The notes beneath the pieces were generated by a model, which saw nothing but the letters and a program-made list of their open reading frames with translations, was not told where the DNA came from and did no database searches. From assembly GCF_008153345.1 (NCBI RefSeq), contig NZ_CP042818.1:1178001-1242000 (forward strand): a stretch of 64,000 nucleotides of DNA, written 5' to 3'. Of the stretch, positions 35,882-44,667 are shown in pieces (the first letter of the stretch is position 1; each line of letters begins with the position of its first letter). Both the position numbers and the translations under genes were made by a program. Source of the DNA: Treponema phagedenis (GTDB lineage: Bacteria; Spirochaetota; Spirochaetia; Treponematales; Treponemataceae).

Positions 35882-37795
35882 ATGACAATACAAGATTTTT
35901 TTTCAACTGTTAAAACAAATCCGTTTGAAATTGTAAAAGCAAGCGATATGGACGTAGGGTTCCAATCGATTGTCGATAATGCAAGCTTTCTTGTACGCTT
36001 AGCGGTACAGGCAGAACATGATTTTATCATAGGCGGACAGGTTACACCGATAAAAGATAGCTTAAGCGTACGGGTTTCCCCCTTTATTGCGTTTAACAAA
36101 AAAACACAACGGCTTTTGTGTAAGGGCACGGAAACGATTGTAGAACTTAAAGCCGCCCACGCAACGAAAAATAGAAGAGACGTACTTTTTATTACCGAAA
36201 AAGGTTGGGTTGATTTTAAAAAAGAAAACAGAGCCCGTTGGTTTGTTGCAAGAGGAAATGCGGGACAGACAGGGCAAGAAAACTCAGGGTTTGCAAAGGT
36301 AGAACCGCTTAATAAGCGGCAAGCGTTTAAGGTTGCACTTGCCGTTATAAGCGGAGAAAACAATTCAGGGACTGCAAAGTACTGCGATGAAGAATGTGTA
36401 AAACTAGGTGAAATATCGGTAAAAGCATCTCAGACAAAGTTCGGCAAAGAAGATATTTTTGCGGTAAGTGCCTTAGCTGAGAATGAAGAAAATGCAGGCT
36501 GGACAAATGAAACAATGAGAACCTTCTCACTTGCACCGATGAGCAAAGCGGCAATGCGCTTTTTTAAAATCCATAAACCGGACGGAACACTAAAAGATGG
36601 TGTTGTCGGAAAATCAAACCTTGCGCTTTCAGGCGGCGACATGTTAACCGGTGATGATATTGTGATTGGAAAAAAGATTGCAGTAAAAGCGGGCAGCATA
36701 AATCCCGCAACAGGAGCATTTGAGTATACTATTCCATTTGTCGGTACCGAGCGCCTAGAGTTTACTATTTTCGAGTCTGCAAAAATAAAAGAAGTTTTTG
36801 ATGTTGTTTTTAATGCCTTTGCGTATGTGTGGAAAACATTTATCGCAAATGATGCCGCCGTGTATCGATATGCGCAAGGATATACCGATTTGGGGATTGC
36901 TGATTTAAATAAAGTTTTTTTTGAGGCTTTGCAAAAAGAAATACAGGAACGCATTGCCGCAATTGATAAGGAAGCAAAGGAGCGTAAAGAAGCGGATGCG
37001 GCAATTAAGACATTTGCAGAAGAAGCAATTGCACAGGAAGCACAAGAGCGCAAAGAAGCTGATGAGAAGGAAACAAAAGAGCGCAAAGAGGCGGATGCAG
37101 AAATTAAGACGTTTACAGAAGAAGCAATTGCACAGGAAGCACAAGAGCGCAAAGAAGCTGATGAGAAGGAAGCAAAAGAGCGCAAAGAGGCGGATGCAGA
37201 AATTAAGACGTTTGCAGAAAAGGCAATCGCACAGGAAGCGAAGGAGCGTAAAGAAGCAGATGAAATAGAAGCTACAGCGCGCATTGAAGGCGATAAACAA
37301 ATTAAAGAGTTGGCAGAAGAAGCTATCAGCTTATCGGTTCCGGAAGGTTCAACACTCGGTATATATGATGATGAGGAGCACAAAACATTTTTAAAGCTTG
37401 ACGGTAAAAGTTTTGAGCCCGCCGAATATCCGCGCTTTTACGAATACTGGAAAGAGCATTTAGCTTTTTTAGGTGAAGACAATGAAAAAAAGCCTTTTTT
37501 GCCTTATGTAGAAACAGCAGACTATAGCCGCTTAGGCGAGGTTGTCAGCTTTATCGGAACGGATTACCACCATGAATTTTTGTTGTGCGATGGGGGACCT
37601 TTTAGCCCTGATGTATACGCCGAGTTTTACGAGCAGTACTGGAAAAAACATTTAAGCCACTTAGGCAAAGATAGTATCGGGTGGCCATTGCGCCCTAAAC
37701 TGAAAGGCAGCATTGCAGGCAGCAATGTATACATTAAAGCCTTGCCGCATGTTGAACATGAGTTTATTACGCCTGTTATTAAAACAGGAAAATAA
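35882..37795 (+). CDS. Tail fibre protein with tandem coiled-coil repeats
   Basis: 637 residues. The N-terminal ~40 residues (TVKTNPFEIVKASDMDVGF) match the N-terminus of the second fibre at 41.9 kb, so both probably attach to the same baseplate site. Residues ~365-480 are Glu/Lys/Ala repeats of 33 residues (AQERKEADEKEAKERKEADA). The C-terminal ~150 residues contain two similar receptor-type blocks (FEPAEYPRFYEYWKEHLAFL and FSPDVYAEFYEQYWKKHLSHL-like). Confidence 0.7.
   Translation: MTIQDFFSTVKTNPFEIVKASDMDVGFQSIVDNASFLVRLAVQAEHDFIIGGQVTPIKDSLSVRVSPFIAFNKKTQRLLCKGTETIVELKAAHATKNRRDVLFITEKGWVDFKKENRARWFVARGNAGQTGQENSGFAKVEPLNKRQAFKVALAVISGENNSGTAKYCDEECVKLGEISVKASQTKFGKEDIFAVSALAENEENAGWTNETMRTFSLAPMSKAAMRFFKIHKPDGTLKDGVVGKSNLALSGGDMLTGDDIVIGKKIAVKAGSINPATGAFEYTIPFVGTERLEFTIFESAKIKEVFDVVFNAFAYVWKTFIANDAAVYRYAQGYTDLGIADLNKVFFEALQKEIQERIAAIDKEAKERKEADAAIKTFAEEAIAQEAQERKEADEKETKERKEADAEIKTFTEEAIAQEAQERKEADEKEAKERKEADAEIKTFAEKAIAQEAKERKEADEIEATARIEGDKQIKELAEEAISLSVPEGSTLGIYDDEEHKTFLKLDGKSFEPAEYPRFYEYWKEHLAFLGEDNEKKPFLPYVETADYSRLGEVVSFIGTDYHHEFLLCDGGPFSPDVYAEFYEQYWKKHLSHLGKDSIGWPLRPKLKGSIAGSNVYIKALPHVEHEFITPVIKTGK
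36960..37260 (+). repeat. 99-bp tandem repeat in fibre coiled coil
   Basis: About three copies of a 99-bp unit (GCAATTGCACAGG recurs at 37025 and 37124). Each encodes 33 residues of coiled coil. Near identity of the middle copies suggests recent expansion by slippage or recombination. Confidence 0.75.
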
Positions 37796-37819
37796 GAGGT
37801 ACAGGGAGGAAGGTGAATA

Positions 37820-38707
37820 ATGATAACGATAAACGGAACGGAAATAACAGAACTAACATATAATGGTGTAGAGATAGAAAAGGCTCTCTGTAACGGCGTG
37901 GTTGTATTCGAAAAAACGAGAGAAAACATTATAAGAATGAAAACGTCTGCGGATAGTATTAAGCTGCGTGTTACAACAAAAGACGGCAGCCCGTGTGAAG
38001 TATGGAACGACGGTAAGAAAATTGCAGAGCTGCAAAGCGACAACAAGGAAAATATTGCTGTCCAGAATAACGCAGAAGAGATAATCATTAAGGGGTATGA
38101 CATACAAGAGCTGGACTGCGACAACAATCGACTGACCACATTAAACGCAAGCGGTTGTACAAGCCTGCAATGGCTGTACTGCTCCTACAATCAACTGACC
38201 ACATTAAACGCAAGCGGTTGTACAAGCCTGCAATGGCTGTACTGCTCCAACAATCAGCTAACCACATTAAACGTAAGCGGCTTAACGAGCTTGGAAGTGC
38301 TGTCCTGCTACTACAATCAACTAACCGCATTAGATGTAAGCGGTTGTACAAGCCTGCAACATCTGGACTGCGACAACAATCGACTGACCACATTAAACGC
38401 AAGCGGTTGTACAAGATTGCAAGGGCTGTACTGCTACAACAATCACCTAACTGAATTAGATGTAAGCGGCTTAACAAGTTTGCAAACGCTGGACTGCTAC
38501 AACAATCAACTAACCGCCGAAGCTTTAAAAAAGATTTTCGAAGGCTTGCCGGAGCGGGCAAATAAAGATGGAAAGGCTGCCCTCTATAAAGACGGCGATA
38601 GCAACTACAAGGATTTTACGCAGCCTCCCGAACTTGCAGCCGCCTTTAAAGCCGCGAAAGAGAAAGGTTGGAAGTTCTATAAAAATAACTGGAGTACAGA
38701 AATATAA
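37820..38707 (+). CDS. Leucine-rich-repeat protein of the tail fibre region
   Basis: 295 residues. The first ~90 (GTEITELTYNGVEIEKALCN) are beta-rich, like phage virion attachment segments. Residues ~95-240 hold about six 21-residue repeats of the form LTTLNASGCTSLQWLYCSYN, BspA/TpLRR-like. The C-terminal ~50 are helical then basic. LRR surfaces commonly bind proteins or glycans, so a receptor-binding role is likely. There is no signal peptide, so it is not a secreted surface antigen. Confidence 0.65.
   Translation: MITINGTEITELTYNGVEIEKALCNGVVVFEKTRENIIRMKTSADSIKLRVTTKDGSPCEVWNDGKKIAELQSDNKENIAVQNNAEEIIIKGYDIQELDCDNNRLTTLNASGCTSLQWLYCSYNQLTTLNASGCTSLQWLYCSNNQLTTLNVSGLTSLEVLSCYYNQLTALDVSGCTSLQHLDCDNNRLTTLNASGCTRLQGLYCYNNHLTELDVSGLTSLQTLDCYNNQLTAEALKKIFEGLPERANKDGKAALYKDGDSNYKDFTQPPELAAAFKAAKEKGWKFYKNNWSTEI
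38107..38520 (+). repeat. 63-bp LRR-coding tandem repeats
   Basis: Six-plus near-identical 63-bp units, each encoding one 21-residue LRR. Differences concentrate at the codons just after LxxL and NNQ positions. Confidence 0.8.
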
Positions 38708-38716
38708 GGCAGCGGT

Positions 38717-40285
38717 ATGAGAATAGTAATAGACGCTGATGTTTCAAAACAGATTATACATACTCTCAAAAGCTTATCAGAGCAGCAGCAGTTTCATGAA
38801 GTGTTAAAGCTTATGCAGAAGACTTTTGTAGAAGGCAAACACCCGCGCGATGAAGAGGGAAGGTTTGCTTCAAAGGGCGGTTATGTGCGGGCAAAGCGGC
38901 TTAAATTAAAAGAGAAGTTAAAAGACTATGTTGGAAAGGATATTAAAAATGAAAAAACAGGAATACCGGCGTATATATCAAATGAAAGTATAAATAAAAT
39001 TTCAAGTGAAAAAGCAATAGAAAAAACAAAAGCAAACGGCTTTACTGTTGATGACCATTTTTATGCGGCAAGTAACATAGTTCCATTATTTAAAAAAGCT
39101 GATTTAAGGGGAGTGTATAAAGATAAAAATAACAGCAAGGATATTGTTTCAATAAAGCGGTTTAATTGCAGGTTTAGATTGCCGAGTGGTGTGGCAGCAA
39201 ATGCTTATATTACTGTAAAGGAAGCTAGGATAAGTGGACATAAAATATATTCACTTGAAGTAATGGAATTAGAAAAAGCCCTCAAAAACGAGGGCTTGGG
39301 TATGGCGGTTAGAAAATCTAACGCAACATGTATCCCTGAGAATACACCACCACGCACTTTTAGTATACCAGATTCACAAAAAAAAGCAAGAGAGCGAGAG
39401 ACCCATCAAACAGATGAGCAGCAGCAGTTTCATGAAATATTAGAGCGAATGCAGAAGACTTTTAATGAGGCGGAACACCCGCGAGACGAGGCGGGACGGT
39501 TTACGGATAAGGGACCCGTAAGCAAGGAAGTGCATAAAACACGGCAGCGTTTACGAGCGGTATTTACGGATAAAGCGGTTCCAATGCCGGATATTCCGTT
39601 TACCCGAGAAAATTATAATAAACTGTTTCCGAGAAATAGAATTGATACGCCTTTAGGATCAGTAAAACTTGGAGAACATCAATTTGAAAAACTGCAAGCA
39701 CTTGGGCGTAATTATTTATTGGGTGCGGTTGCCACAACGTTAAAAAATCCTGTAGCGATTATTCGAGAAGAGCGGGACGGGAGAAAATCAAACCTATATG
39801 TAAAATCGTTTATAAAGGACAAAAAAAATAAAATAGTGCAGTCGGTTGTAATTGATATTGACGGACAGCATATTTCAATATCAACACATGAAAAGGATGT
39901 AAGTAACGTTTTAAACAAAATAGAAACGGTCGGTCAGCTTATCTATATAGACAGCCAACCCGACCGAATGGCTGAGCAGCATCATCTAAGCGATGAGTCG
40001 GTGGTCAACCCAACCAGGAAGCAAGAGAAAGCTCTCAAGTCCTGCACTACAAGTATACCACATTCGAAAAAAAAAGCAAGGGCGCAAAATGCAGCCTTGC
40101 CGAAGGATTTTGTATCGAGGTGTAACATGGTAAGCATTCAGCTTATGCTTTTGAAGTGGGATATAGCCGCAATACAGGAAGAAATAGACCGCCGTAATAA
40201 TATGTATGACTTGGTTTTAAAGTCTTTTAACGGAATTGTGCAGGAATTAAAAAAAACACAAGGTAGTAAACAAAGGAGGTTATGA
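38717..40285 (+). CDS. Two-module nuclease protein with HPRD motifs
   Basis: 522 residues built from two copies of one plan. Module 1: QQQFHEVLKLMQKTFVEGKH, then PRDEEGRFASKGG, a nuclease-like domain (~85-185), and a palindromic linker ending FSIPDSQKKA. Module 2: QQQFHEILERMQKTFNEAEH, then PRDEAGRFTDKG, a second nuclease-like domain (~290-410), and a palindromic linker ending TSIPHSKKKA. The end is helical (LLKWDIAAIQEEIDRRNN). HPRD-GRF motifs occur in many phage head-associated proteins and may be a packaging signal. The catalytic residues cannot be assigned. Confidence 0.6.
   Translation: MRIVIDADVSKQIIHTLKSLSEQQQFHEVLKLMQKTFVEGKHPRDEEGRFASKGGYVRAKRLKLKEKLKDYVGKDIKNEKTGIPAYISNESINKISSEKAIEKTKANGFTVDDHFYAASNIVPLFKKADLRGVYKDKNNSKDIVSIKRFNCRFRLPSGVAANAYITVKEARISGHKIYSLEVMELEKALKNEGLGMAVRKSNATCIPENTPPRTFSIPDSQKKARERETHQTDEQQQFHEILERMQKTFNEAEHPRDEAGRFTDKGPVSKEVHKTRQRLRAVFTDKAVPMPDIPFTRENYNKLFPRNRIDTPLGSVKLGEHQFEKLQALGRNYLLGAVATTLKNPVAIIREERDGRKSNLYVKSFIKDKKNKIVQSVVIDIDGQHISISTHEKDVSNVLNKIETVGQLIYIDSQPDRMAEQHHLSDESVVNPTRKQEKALKSCTTSIPHSKKKARAQNAALPKDFVSRCNMVSIQLMLLKWDIAAIQEEIDRRNNMYDLVLKSFNGIVQELKKTQGSKQRRL
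39276..39385 (+). repeat. In-frame palindromic element, module 1
   Basis: AAGCCCTC (39276-39283) pairs with GAGGGCTT (39290-39297) around a six-base loop. GTTAGA (39308-39313) pairs with TCTAAC (39317-39322). It ends with TTTTAGTATACCAGATTC, the shared 3' box. Confidence 0.65.
39927..40065 (+). repeat. In-frame palindromic element, module 2
   Basis: CGGTCGG (39927-39933) pairs with CCGACCG (39960-39966). CATC/GATG and AGAG/CTCT stems follow. It ends with CTACAAGTATACCACATTC, the shared 3' box. Confidence 0.6.
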
Positions 40286-40286
40286 A

Positions 40287-41483
40287 ATGAAAAAAAACCC
40301 GATAGGGAAACGATTAAAAGAGTATACCGCAAGCGCCATCAACACCGGAGGCGAAGTGTATGAAAAGATTATGGCAAGTGGAAAAGAGCACGCGGAAGAG
40401 CAAGGGGCAATTGAAAATGCGCTTTGTCAGCTATTTGATTTTATCGATTATTATCGGCAACCTGAAATCTTTAACCATCAGGGAACGCATTTATTAAAAG
40501 GGCTGAATTTTTTTTCAGGGCTTAAAAAAAGCCGGCAAGAACCATACTCATCAACAAAACATAAATACAAAGCGATGATGATACGGGTTGATGACGATGC
40601 GCCGCTTGATACGGTATGGGGCACCAAATGGAATGCGGAGCATGCGCTGCGGTATTACTTTAACAATGATGATTGCTTTGTGATGGAGTTTACCAACGAA
40701 CAAGAAAAAAACCTTTTAAAAAATCAATTTATTTCTGACGGGTGGCAGGTTGACGGATTGCCGGTAGAAAAAAGCCCGCATTTAAATGATCAGGCAAGCT
40801 TGGTAAACGTGAACGGCATTCGCATGATAAACAACACCGTATTACAAACCGCTCAGGCGGTACGCATAGCGAAAGGCATTTACTCACTGCATTTTTTTAT
40901 TCGAGGAGCAATGCGAAACAGCAAAGGCGTATGGCAGGGAAAACTCAATCTAAAAATTGTGCGGAAAGACGGTGCGGCAATTTTTACGAAAACCTACCGT
41001 TGCGGCATGCATTGGGAAAACATACAGGAACACCTGTATTTTGAGCAAGACGGGGAATACGATTGTATCTTTACGTGCGAAAAAAACGTTGACATTGATT
41101 TTATCAACTTATTTCCGGAAGTACCGTATCCATCACTTTCAATACTGATTGGGCACGGCGGCATGCGGGATTTATTTTCAATCTTTTTTGCGCCGCACGT
41201 AGCGGACCCGAGAGATAAAGACGATGAAAAAAACTTTAAGGACAATGAGTTTATTGTCTTTGATTTACTGGACAAATACAAATTTTGGTTTCCGTTTGCA
41301 GATGACTCGGAAAGCAAAAGAGAACGGCTGCGGCTTAAAATTGATTTTAACGACAAACACTGGGGCTACTGGACGGAGGACATCCGCTGGCTTGATTTAT
41401 TATACGTGTCGGCACTGCTTGACTCCTTACTACCGGTTGGTGTTAAAGTATTTACGATTATTTCCTCACGGAGGGGAAGTTAA
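40287..41483 (+). CDS. Tail-region protein, unknown family
   Basis: 398 residues after AGGAGG. The N-terminus is helical (AIENALCQLFDFIDYYRQ). The middle is beta-rich and resembles a carbohydrate-binding or jelly-roll layout (AVRIAKGIYSLHFFIRGAM, QEHLYFEQDGEYDCIFTCE). The C-terminus (WLDLLYVSALLDSLLPVGVKV) resembles phage tail proteins of the gpI region. No family can be named. Confidence 0.45.
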   Translation: MKKNPIGKRLKEYTASAINTGGEVYEKIMASGKEHAEEQGAIENALCQLFDFIDYYRQPEIFNHQGTHLLKGLNFFSGLKKSRQEPYSSTKHKYKAMMIRVDDDAPLDTVWGTKWNAEHALRYYFNNDDCFVMEFTNEQEKNLLKNQFISDGWQVDGLPVEKSPHLNDQASLVNVNGIRMINNTVLQTAQAVRIAKGIYSLHFFIRGAMRNSKGVWQGKLNLKIVRKDGAAIFTKTYRCGMHWENIQEHLYFEQDGEYDCIFTCEKNVDIDFINLFPEVPYPSLSILIGHGGMRDLFSIFFAPHVADPRDKDDEKNFKDNEFIVFDLLDKYKFWFPFADDSESKRERLRLKIDFNDKHWGYWTEDIRWLDLLYVSALLDSLLPVGVKVFTIISSRRGS

Positions 41484-41536
41484 AAGATGCAAAACAAATC
41501 GTAAAAAAAAATTATAAAAAAGAGAGCGACACGGCG

Positions 41537-41815
41537 CACGGGCGAACCCTTAGAATTTTTACCTATGGTTCGCCAACGAGTTTAAAAGCTTCAATTTTAT
41601 AAAACAGTGTTGATGCTTTTAAACATCATTTAGAATTGAGCACGGGCGAACCCTTAGAATTTTTACCTATGGTTCGCCAACGAGTTTAAAAGCTTCAATT
41701 TTATAAAACAGTGTTGATGCTTTTAAACATCGTTTAGAATTGAGCACGGGCGAACCCTTAGAATTTTTACCTATGGTTCGCCTACGAGTTTTAAGGCTTT
41801 AATTTTACAGTTTTG
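41537..41815 (+). repeat. Tandem two-hairpin palindromic repeats inside prophage
   Basis: A 104-bp unit occurs at 41537 and 41641 almost identically, with a third, diverging copy from 41745. Each unit has two hairpins: GGCGAACC/GGTTCGCC (41541-41548, 41567-41574) and GTTTAAAAGC/GCTTTTAAAC (41580-41589, 41615-41624). Related units lie in host DNA at 55.2 and 58.9 kb. The 395-bp gap between fibre-region genes holds little else. Confidence 0.85.
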
Positions 41816-41878
41816 TAAGGAATTCAGTACAAAACAGTATACGAAAAATACAAAGAACAAAACAAACGGGAGGTTGTT

Positions 41879-44617
41879 ATGGCGTTCAAAGGCAGAAAGG
41901 TACCAACAACGGTAAAGGTTAATCCATATGAGATTGCAAAAGCAAGCGATATGGAATTCGGATTTAGGAGTATTCTCGACAATTTCAGCATGCTGCTTAA
42001 TGCTATCGGGGCAACACACACGCCGCTTGTCGATGAGGCGGGATTTAATAATAGTAACGAGCTTAAGTATGTCGGGAAAAAAGAAAAAGATTTTATTATC
42101 GGCGGCGGCTTAGTTGATGCGGGCAATAAACAGCTGCGCCTTTTGCCGATCTTGGCATTTAATAATAAAATCGGGCTTTTAATCAGTGATGGACTTGATA
42201 AAGATAATAAGCCCATCGAGATAGAAATAGGCAGCGGCTCAGGCAGTTTTATTCTCACGCATAAAGAAGATTATTTGTACCGAATTGAAAGTGTGTATAT
42301 CGGCAATGCCAATACGGGAGAAGAGACAAGCGGCACAACGGCGAATATAAAAAAGAGCGATCCGATATGGGATGAGTTTCAAACGGAATGGCGGGGAAGT
42401 TACCGTGTCGGCGAAAACGATACTATGCAGGTAAGTACCTTTAACAAGCGGCAAAGCCAAGCGGTACGCTTATTTGTTGATTTTGGTGCACTGGTACCCC
42501 GCGCAGCTGATGCCAGCGCGAATATACCCGACGAGCGCAGCATTTGGAGCGAACGGGTAAAAATTGCCGAAGTGCTGGTATGTTTTAAACGGAACGAAAC
42601 AAATTGGATTTATGAAATGCAGCCCATAACAAAAGACGATGTGCGCTTTGTAACCGCCCGCTGCTATTTTGACTGGAGAGTGCAAGAAGAAGTCATAGAA
42701 AAAGCAAAGGCGGCGGATTCGGTTTGGGTACAACATGCAAAGGTGGCAAAACCAAACCAGAATGCACAAAACCAGAAAGCCGAAGAAAAACGGATTGCAG
42801 GCATAAACCTTGACAACAAAGCATGGCGGGCGGAGCATTATAACTACCGCTGGACGGCGGAACACACCCGCACCTACCGGCTTGGCAGCATTGCCGAAAT
42901 CAATGAGCAGCTCTACAAAATGCACAAGTCTGACGGCGACATAAAAGAACGAGTAATACGGCTTGACCATATCAACCTACGCCCGGAAGATCCAAACGCA
43001 TTGCGCGCCGAAAAAATCCCGATTGACCTTGTCGGCAATGCGGATATTCCGCTGCCGTATAACAAGGAAATAAAATCCTACGATGATGTCAAAAAAGGCT
43101 TACGTGCCATTGCCGAAACATTGCGGGGAGATTTGATACCGGTCGGACCTGATGACGGAAGCGGAAACAGTGATATCTCCTTGCCGCATAATAAAAAAAT
43201 AGAATCAAAAGAGAATATAAAAAAAGGCTTACGTGTCATTGCCGAAACACTTATTGCGGCGGATGAAAAAACTAATACGGTTAACACAACACTCAACAAA
43301 AAAATTGATACAGTTAACACAACGCTCAACAGCAAGATTAACGGAGTCGGCGAAGTTTTAACCAAACACATAAAAGCTACCGACGTCCACAGCGCAACCA
43401 GCGACCCAACCGCCTACCGCATTGCCATGCGCGACGGTAATGGCAGAATGCAGGTTGCAAGCACCGACAAAAACTCAGGCGAAAGCATTGTAAACGTCAA
43501 CTTCCTTACCCGCGAATGGAGCCCCGATTTTATCATGAAAGTACTGCGTACCAAACTCATCACCAACCAACAGGAATTCGACCTCTGGGTAGGACAAGAA
43601 AACCCGAACGAAATGTATACTTTTGTCTACTTAAAAGGAGAATTTAGATCAAAACAAACGATCAACCTGGTAAAAATAGGAACAATGGAAGTAACAGGAT
43701 ATCCGGCGGCAAAGATATCAGCATATCCTGAACGTTATGGGCACAGTTTTTATACAGGAATGAAAGGAGATGGCAGTAATCGGAAAGTAATGAATATTAA
43801 TCTATTATCGAATGACAGTCAGAATCTCTACTACAACTGTAATCTCGGCATTGAGAAATGCACCTGTATTAACTGTATGGTTGATATATACAGTAGCGGA
43901 GGGGCTTCTGATAAAGTTACCGGATTTTCTGAAAGCACTTGTATAAATTGTACGGCTGATGTGAGCGGAGCAAGTGGCTATGATGGAGATGAGAAATACC
44001 GTAACGGACTTGATGGTACTGGTGCTATCGGTTTTTACAAATGCGACAGTGAAAACTGCACCGCAACCGTACAAGGTGGATACGGCGGCAAGGGTTTTGG
44101 AGGCAATGAAACATGGAGTGACGGCGGCAATGGTGGAAACGGTGGCCATGCAATCGGGTTTAGCTATGGTTCTGTTAGCAACTGTTCTGTAGAAGCAAGA
44201 GGCGGATCGGGTGGAGACGGTGGAAGGGGTAGCCGTTTTTCAGAAATAAATCCTATTCATTACAGTGGATGGGATGGTGGGCATGGTGGCTCTGGAGGAG
44301 ATGCGAAAAGTTATTATGAATGCACAGTAAAATCAATATTGAAAAAAGAACAGGTCTACGGGGGAAATGGAGGAAACGGAGGCTTCGGAGGTGAGTTAAA
44401 AACTCTGGGAAGTGGTGCTGGTTCCAACTATTGCAAGGATGGAGATGGCGGCAATGGCGGCAATGGCGGCAGTGTATGGGGCACAGTAAGAGGGGATTTA
44501 AAAGCGGGCTCTTATGGAAAATACGGAAACACTAACGGTCGCTACGCAACAGAACATGGGCGTCCCCCAAGCTCTGGAGAATATGGTGCATCTGGCTCTA
44601 TATATTATTTAAATTAA
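41879..44617 (+). CDS. Large tail fibre with Gly-rich tip
   Basis: 912 residues. The N-terminus (TVKVNPYEIAKASDMEFGF) is paralogous to the 35.9-kb fibre. The middle is helical with short trimerisation-like repeats (TVNTTLNKKIDTVNTTLNSK). The C-terminal ~260 residues contain CTCINCMVDIYSS, TCINCTADVSG, then GGxGG-rich loops (GGNGGNGG, GSGGDGG). Poly-glycine-II-type bundles are known for some phage adhesin tips, so this is the probable receptor-binding end. A GGGAGG ribosome site precedes the ATG. Confidence 0.7.
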   Translation: MAFKGRKVPTTVKVNPYEIAKASDMEFGFRSILDNFSMLLNAIGATHTPLVDEAGFNNSNELKYVGKKEKDFIIGGGLVDAGNKQLRLLPILAFNNKIGLLISDGLDKDNKPIEIEIGSGSGSFILTHKEDYLYRIESVYIGNANTGEETSGTTANIKKSDPIWDEFQTEWRGSYRVGENDTMQVSTFNKRQSQAVRLFVDFGALVPRAADASANIPDERSIWSERVKIAEVLVCFKRNETNWIYEMQPITKDDVRFVTARCYFDWRVQEEVIEKAKAADSVWVQHAKVAKPNQNAQNQKAEEKRIAGINLDNKAWRAEHYNYRWTAEHTRTYRLGSIAEINEQLYKMHKSDGDIKERVIRLDHINLRPEDPNALRAEKIPIDLVGNADIPLPYNKEIKSYDDVKKGLRAIAETLRGDLIPVGPDDGSGNSDISLPHNKKIESKENIKKGLRVIAETLIAADEKTNTVNTTLNKKIDTVNTTLNSKINGVGEVLTKHIKATDVHSATSDPTAYRIAMRDGNGRMQVASTDKNSGESIVNVNFLTREWSPDFIMKVLRTKLITNQQEFDLWVGQENPNEMYTFVYLKGEFRSKQTINLVKIGTMEVTGYPAAKISAYPERYGHSFYTGMKGDGSNRKVMNINLLSNDSQNLYYNCNLGIEKCTCINCMVDIYSSGGASDKVTGFSESTCINCTADVSGASGYDGDEKYRNGLDGTGAIGFYKCDSENCTATVQGGYGGKGFGGNETWSDGGNGGNGGHAIGFSYGSVSNCSVEARGGSGGDGGRGSRFSEINPIHYSGWDGGHGGSGGDAKSYYECTVKSILKKEQVYGGNGGNGGFGGELKTLGSGAGSNYCKDGDGGNGGNGGSVWGTVRGDLKAGSYGKYGNTNGRYATEHGRPPSSGEYGASGSIYYLN

Positions 44618-44667
44618 TGTTGTAAAATAAAGTAATTTATATTACTATTGATACAAGGAGTAAACGT

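Noticed and set aside
36960-37260. Tandem 99-bp repeats considered as a mobile or array element
   Set aside because: They keep frame and encode a coiled coil of a tail fibre.
36430-37383. Long minus-strand frame opposite the fibre gene
   Set aside because: It mirrors the Glu/Lys repeat coding on the other strand (Ser/Ala-rich shadow) and has no ribosome site or operon context.
38107-38520. Regular repeats resembling a CRISPR array
   Set aside because: The units are 63 bp, in frame, and encode leucine-rich repeats without spacer-repeat alternation.
37820-44617. Diversity-generating retroelement acting on the fibre genes
   Set aside because: No reverse transcriptase, template repeat or accessory gene is visible in the window.
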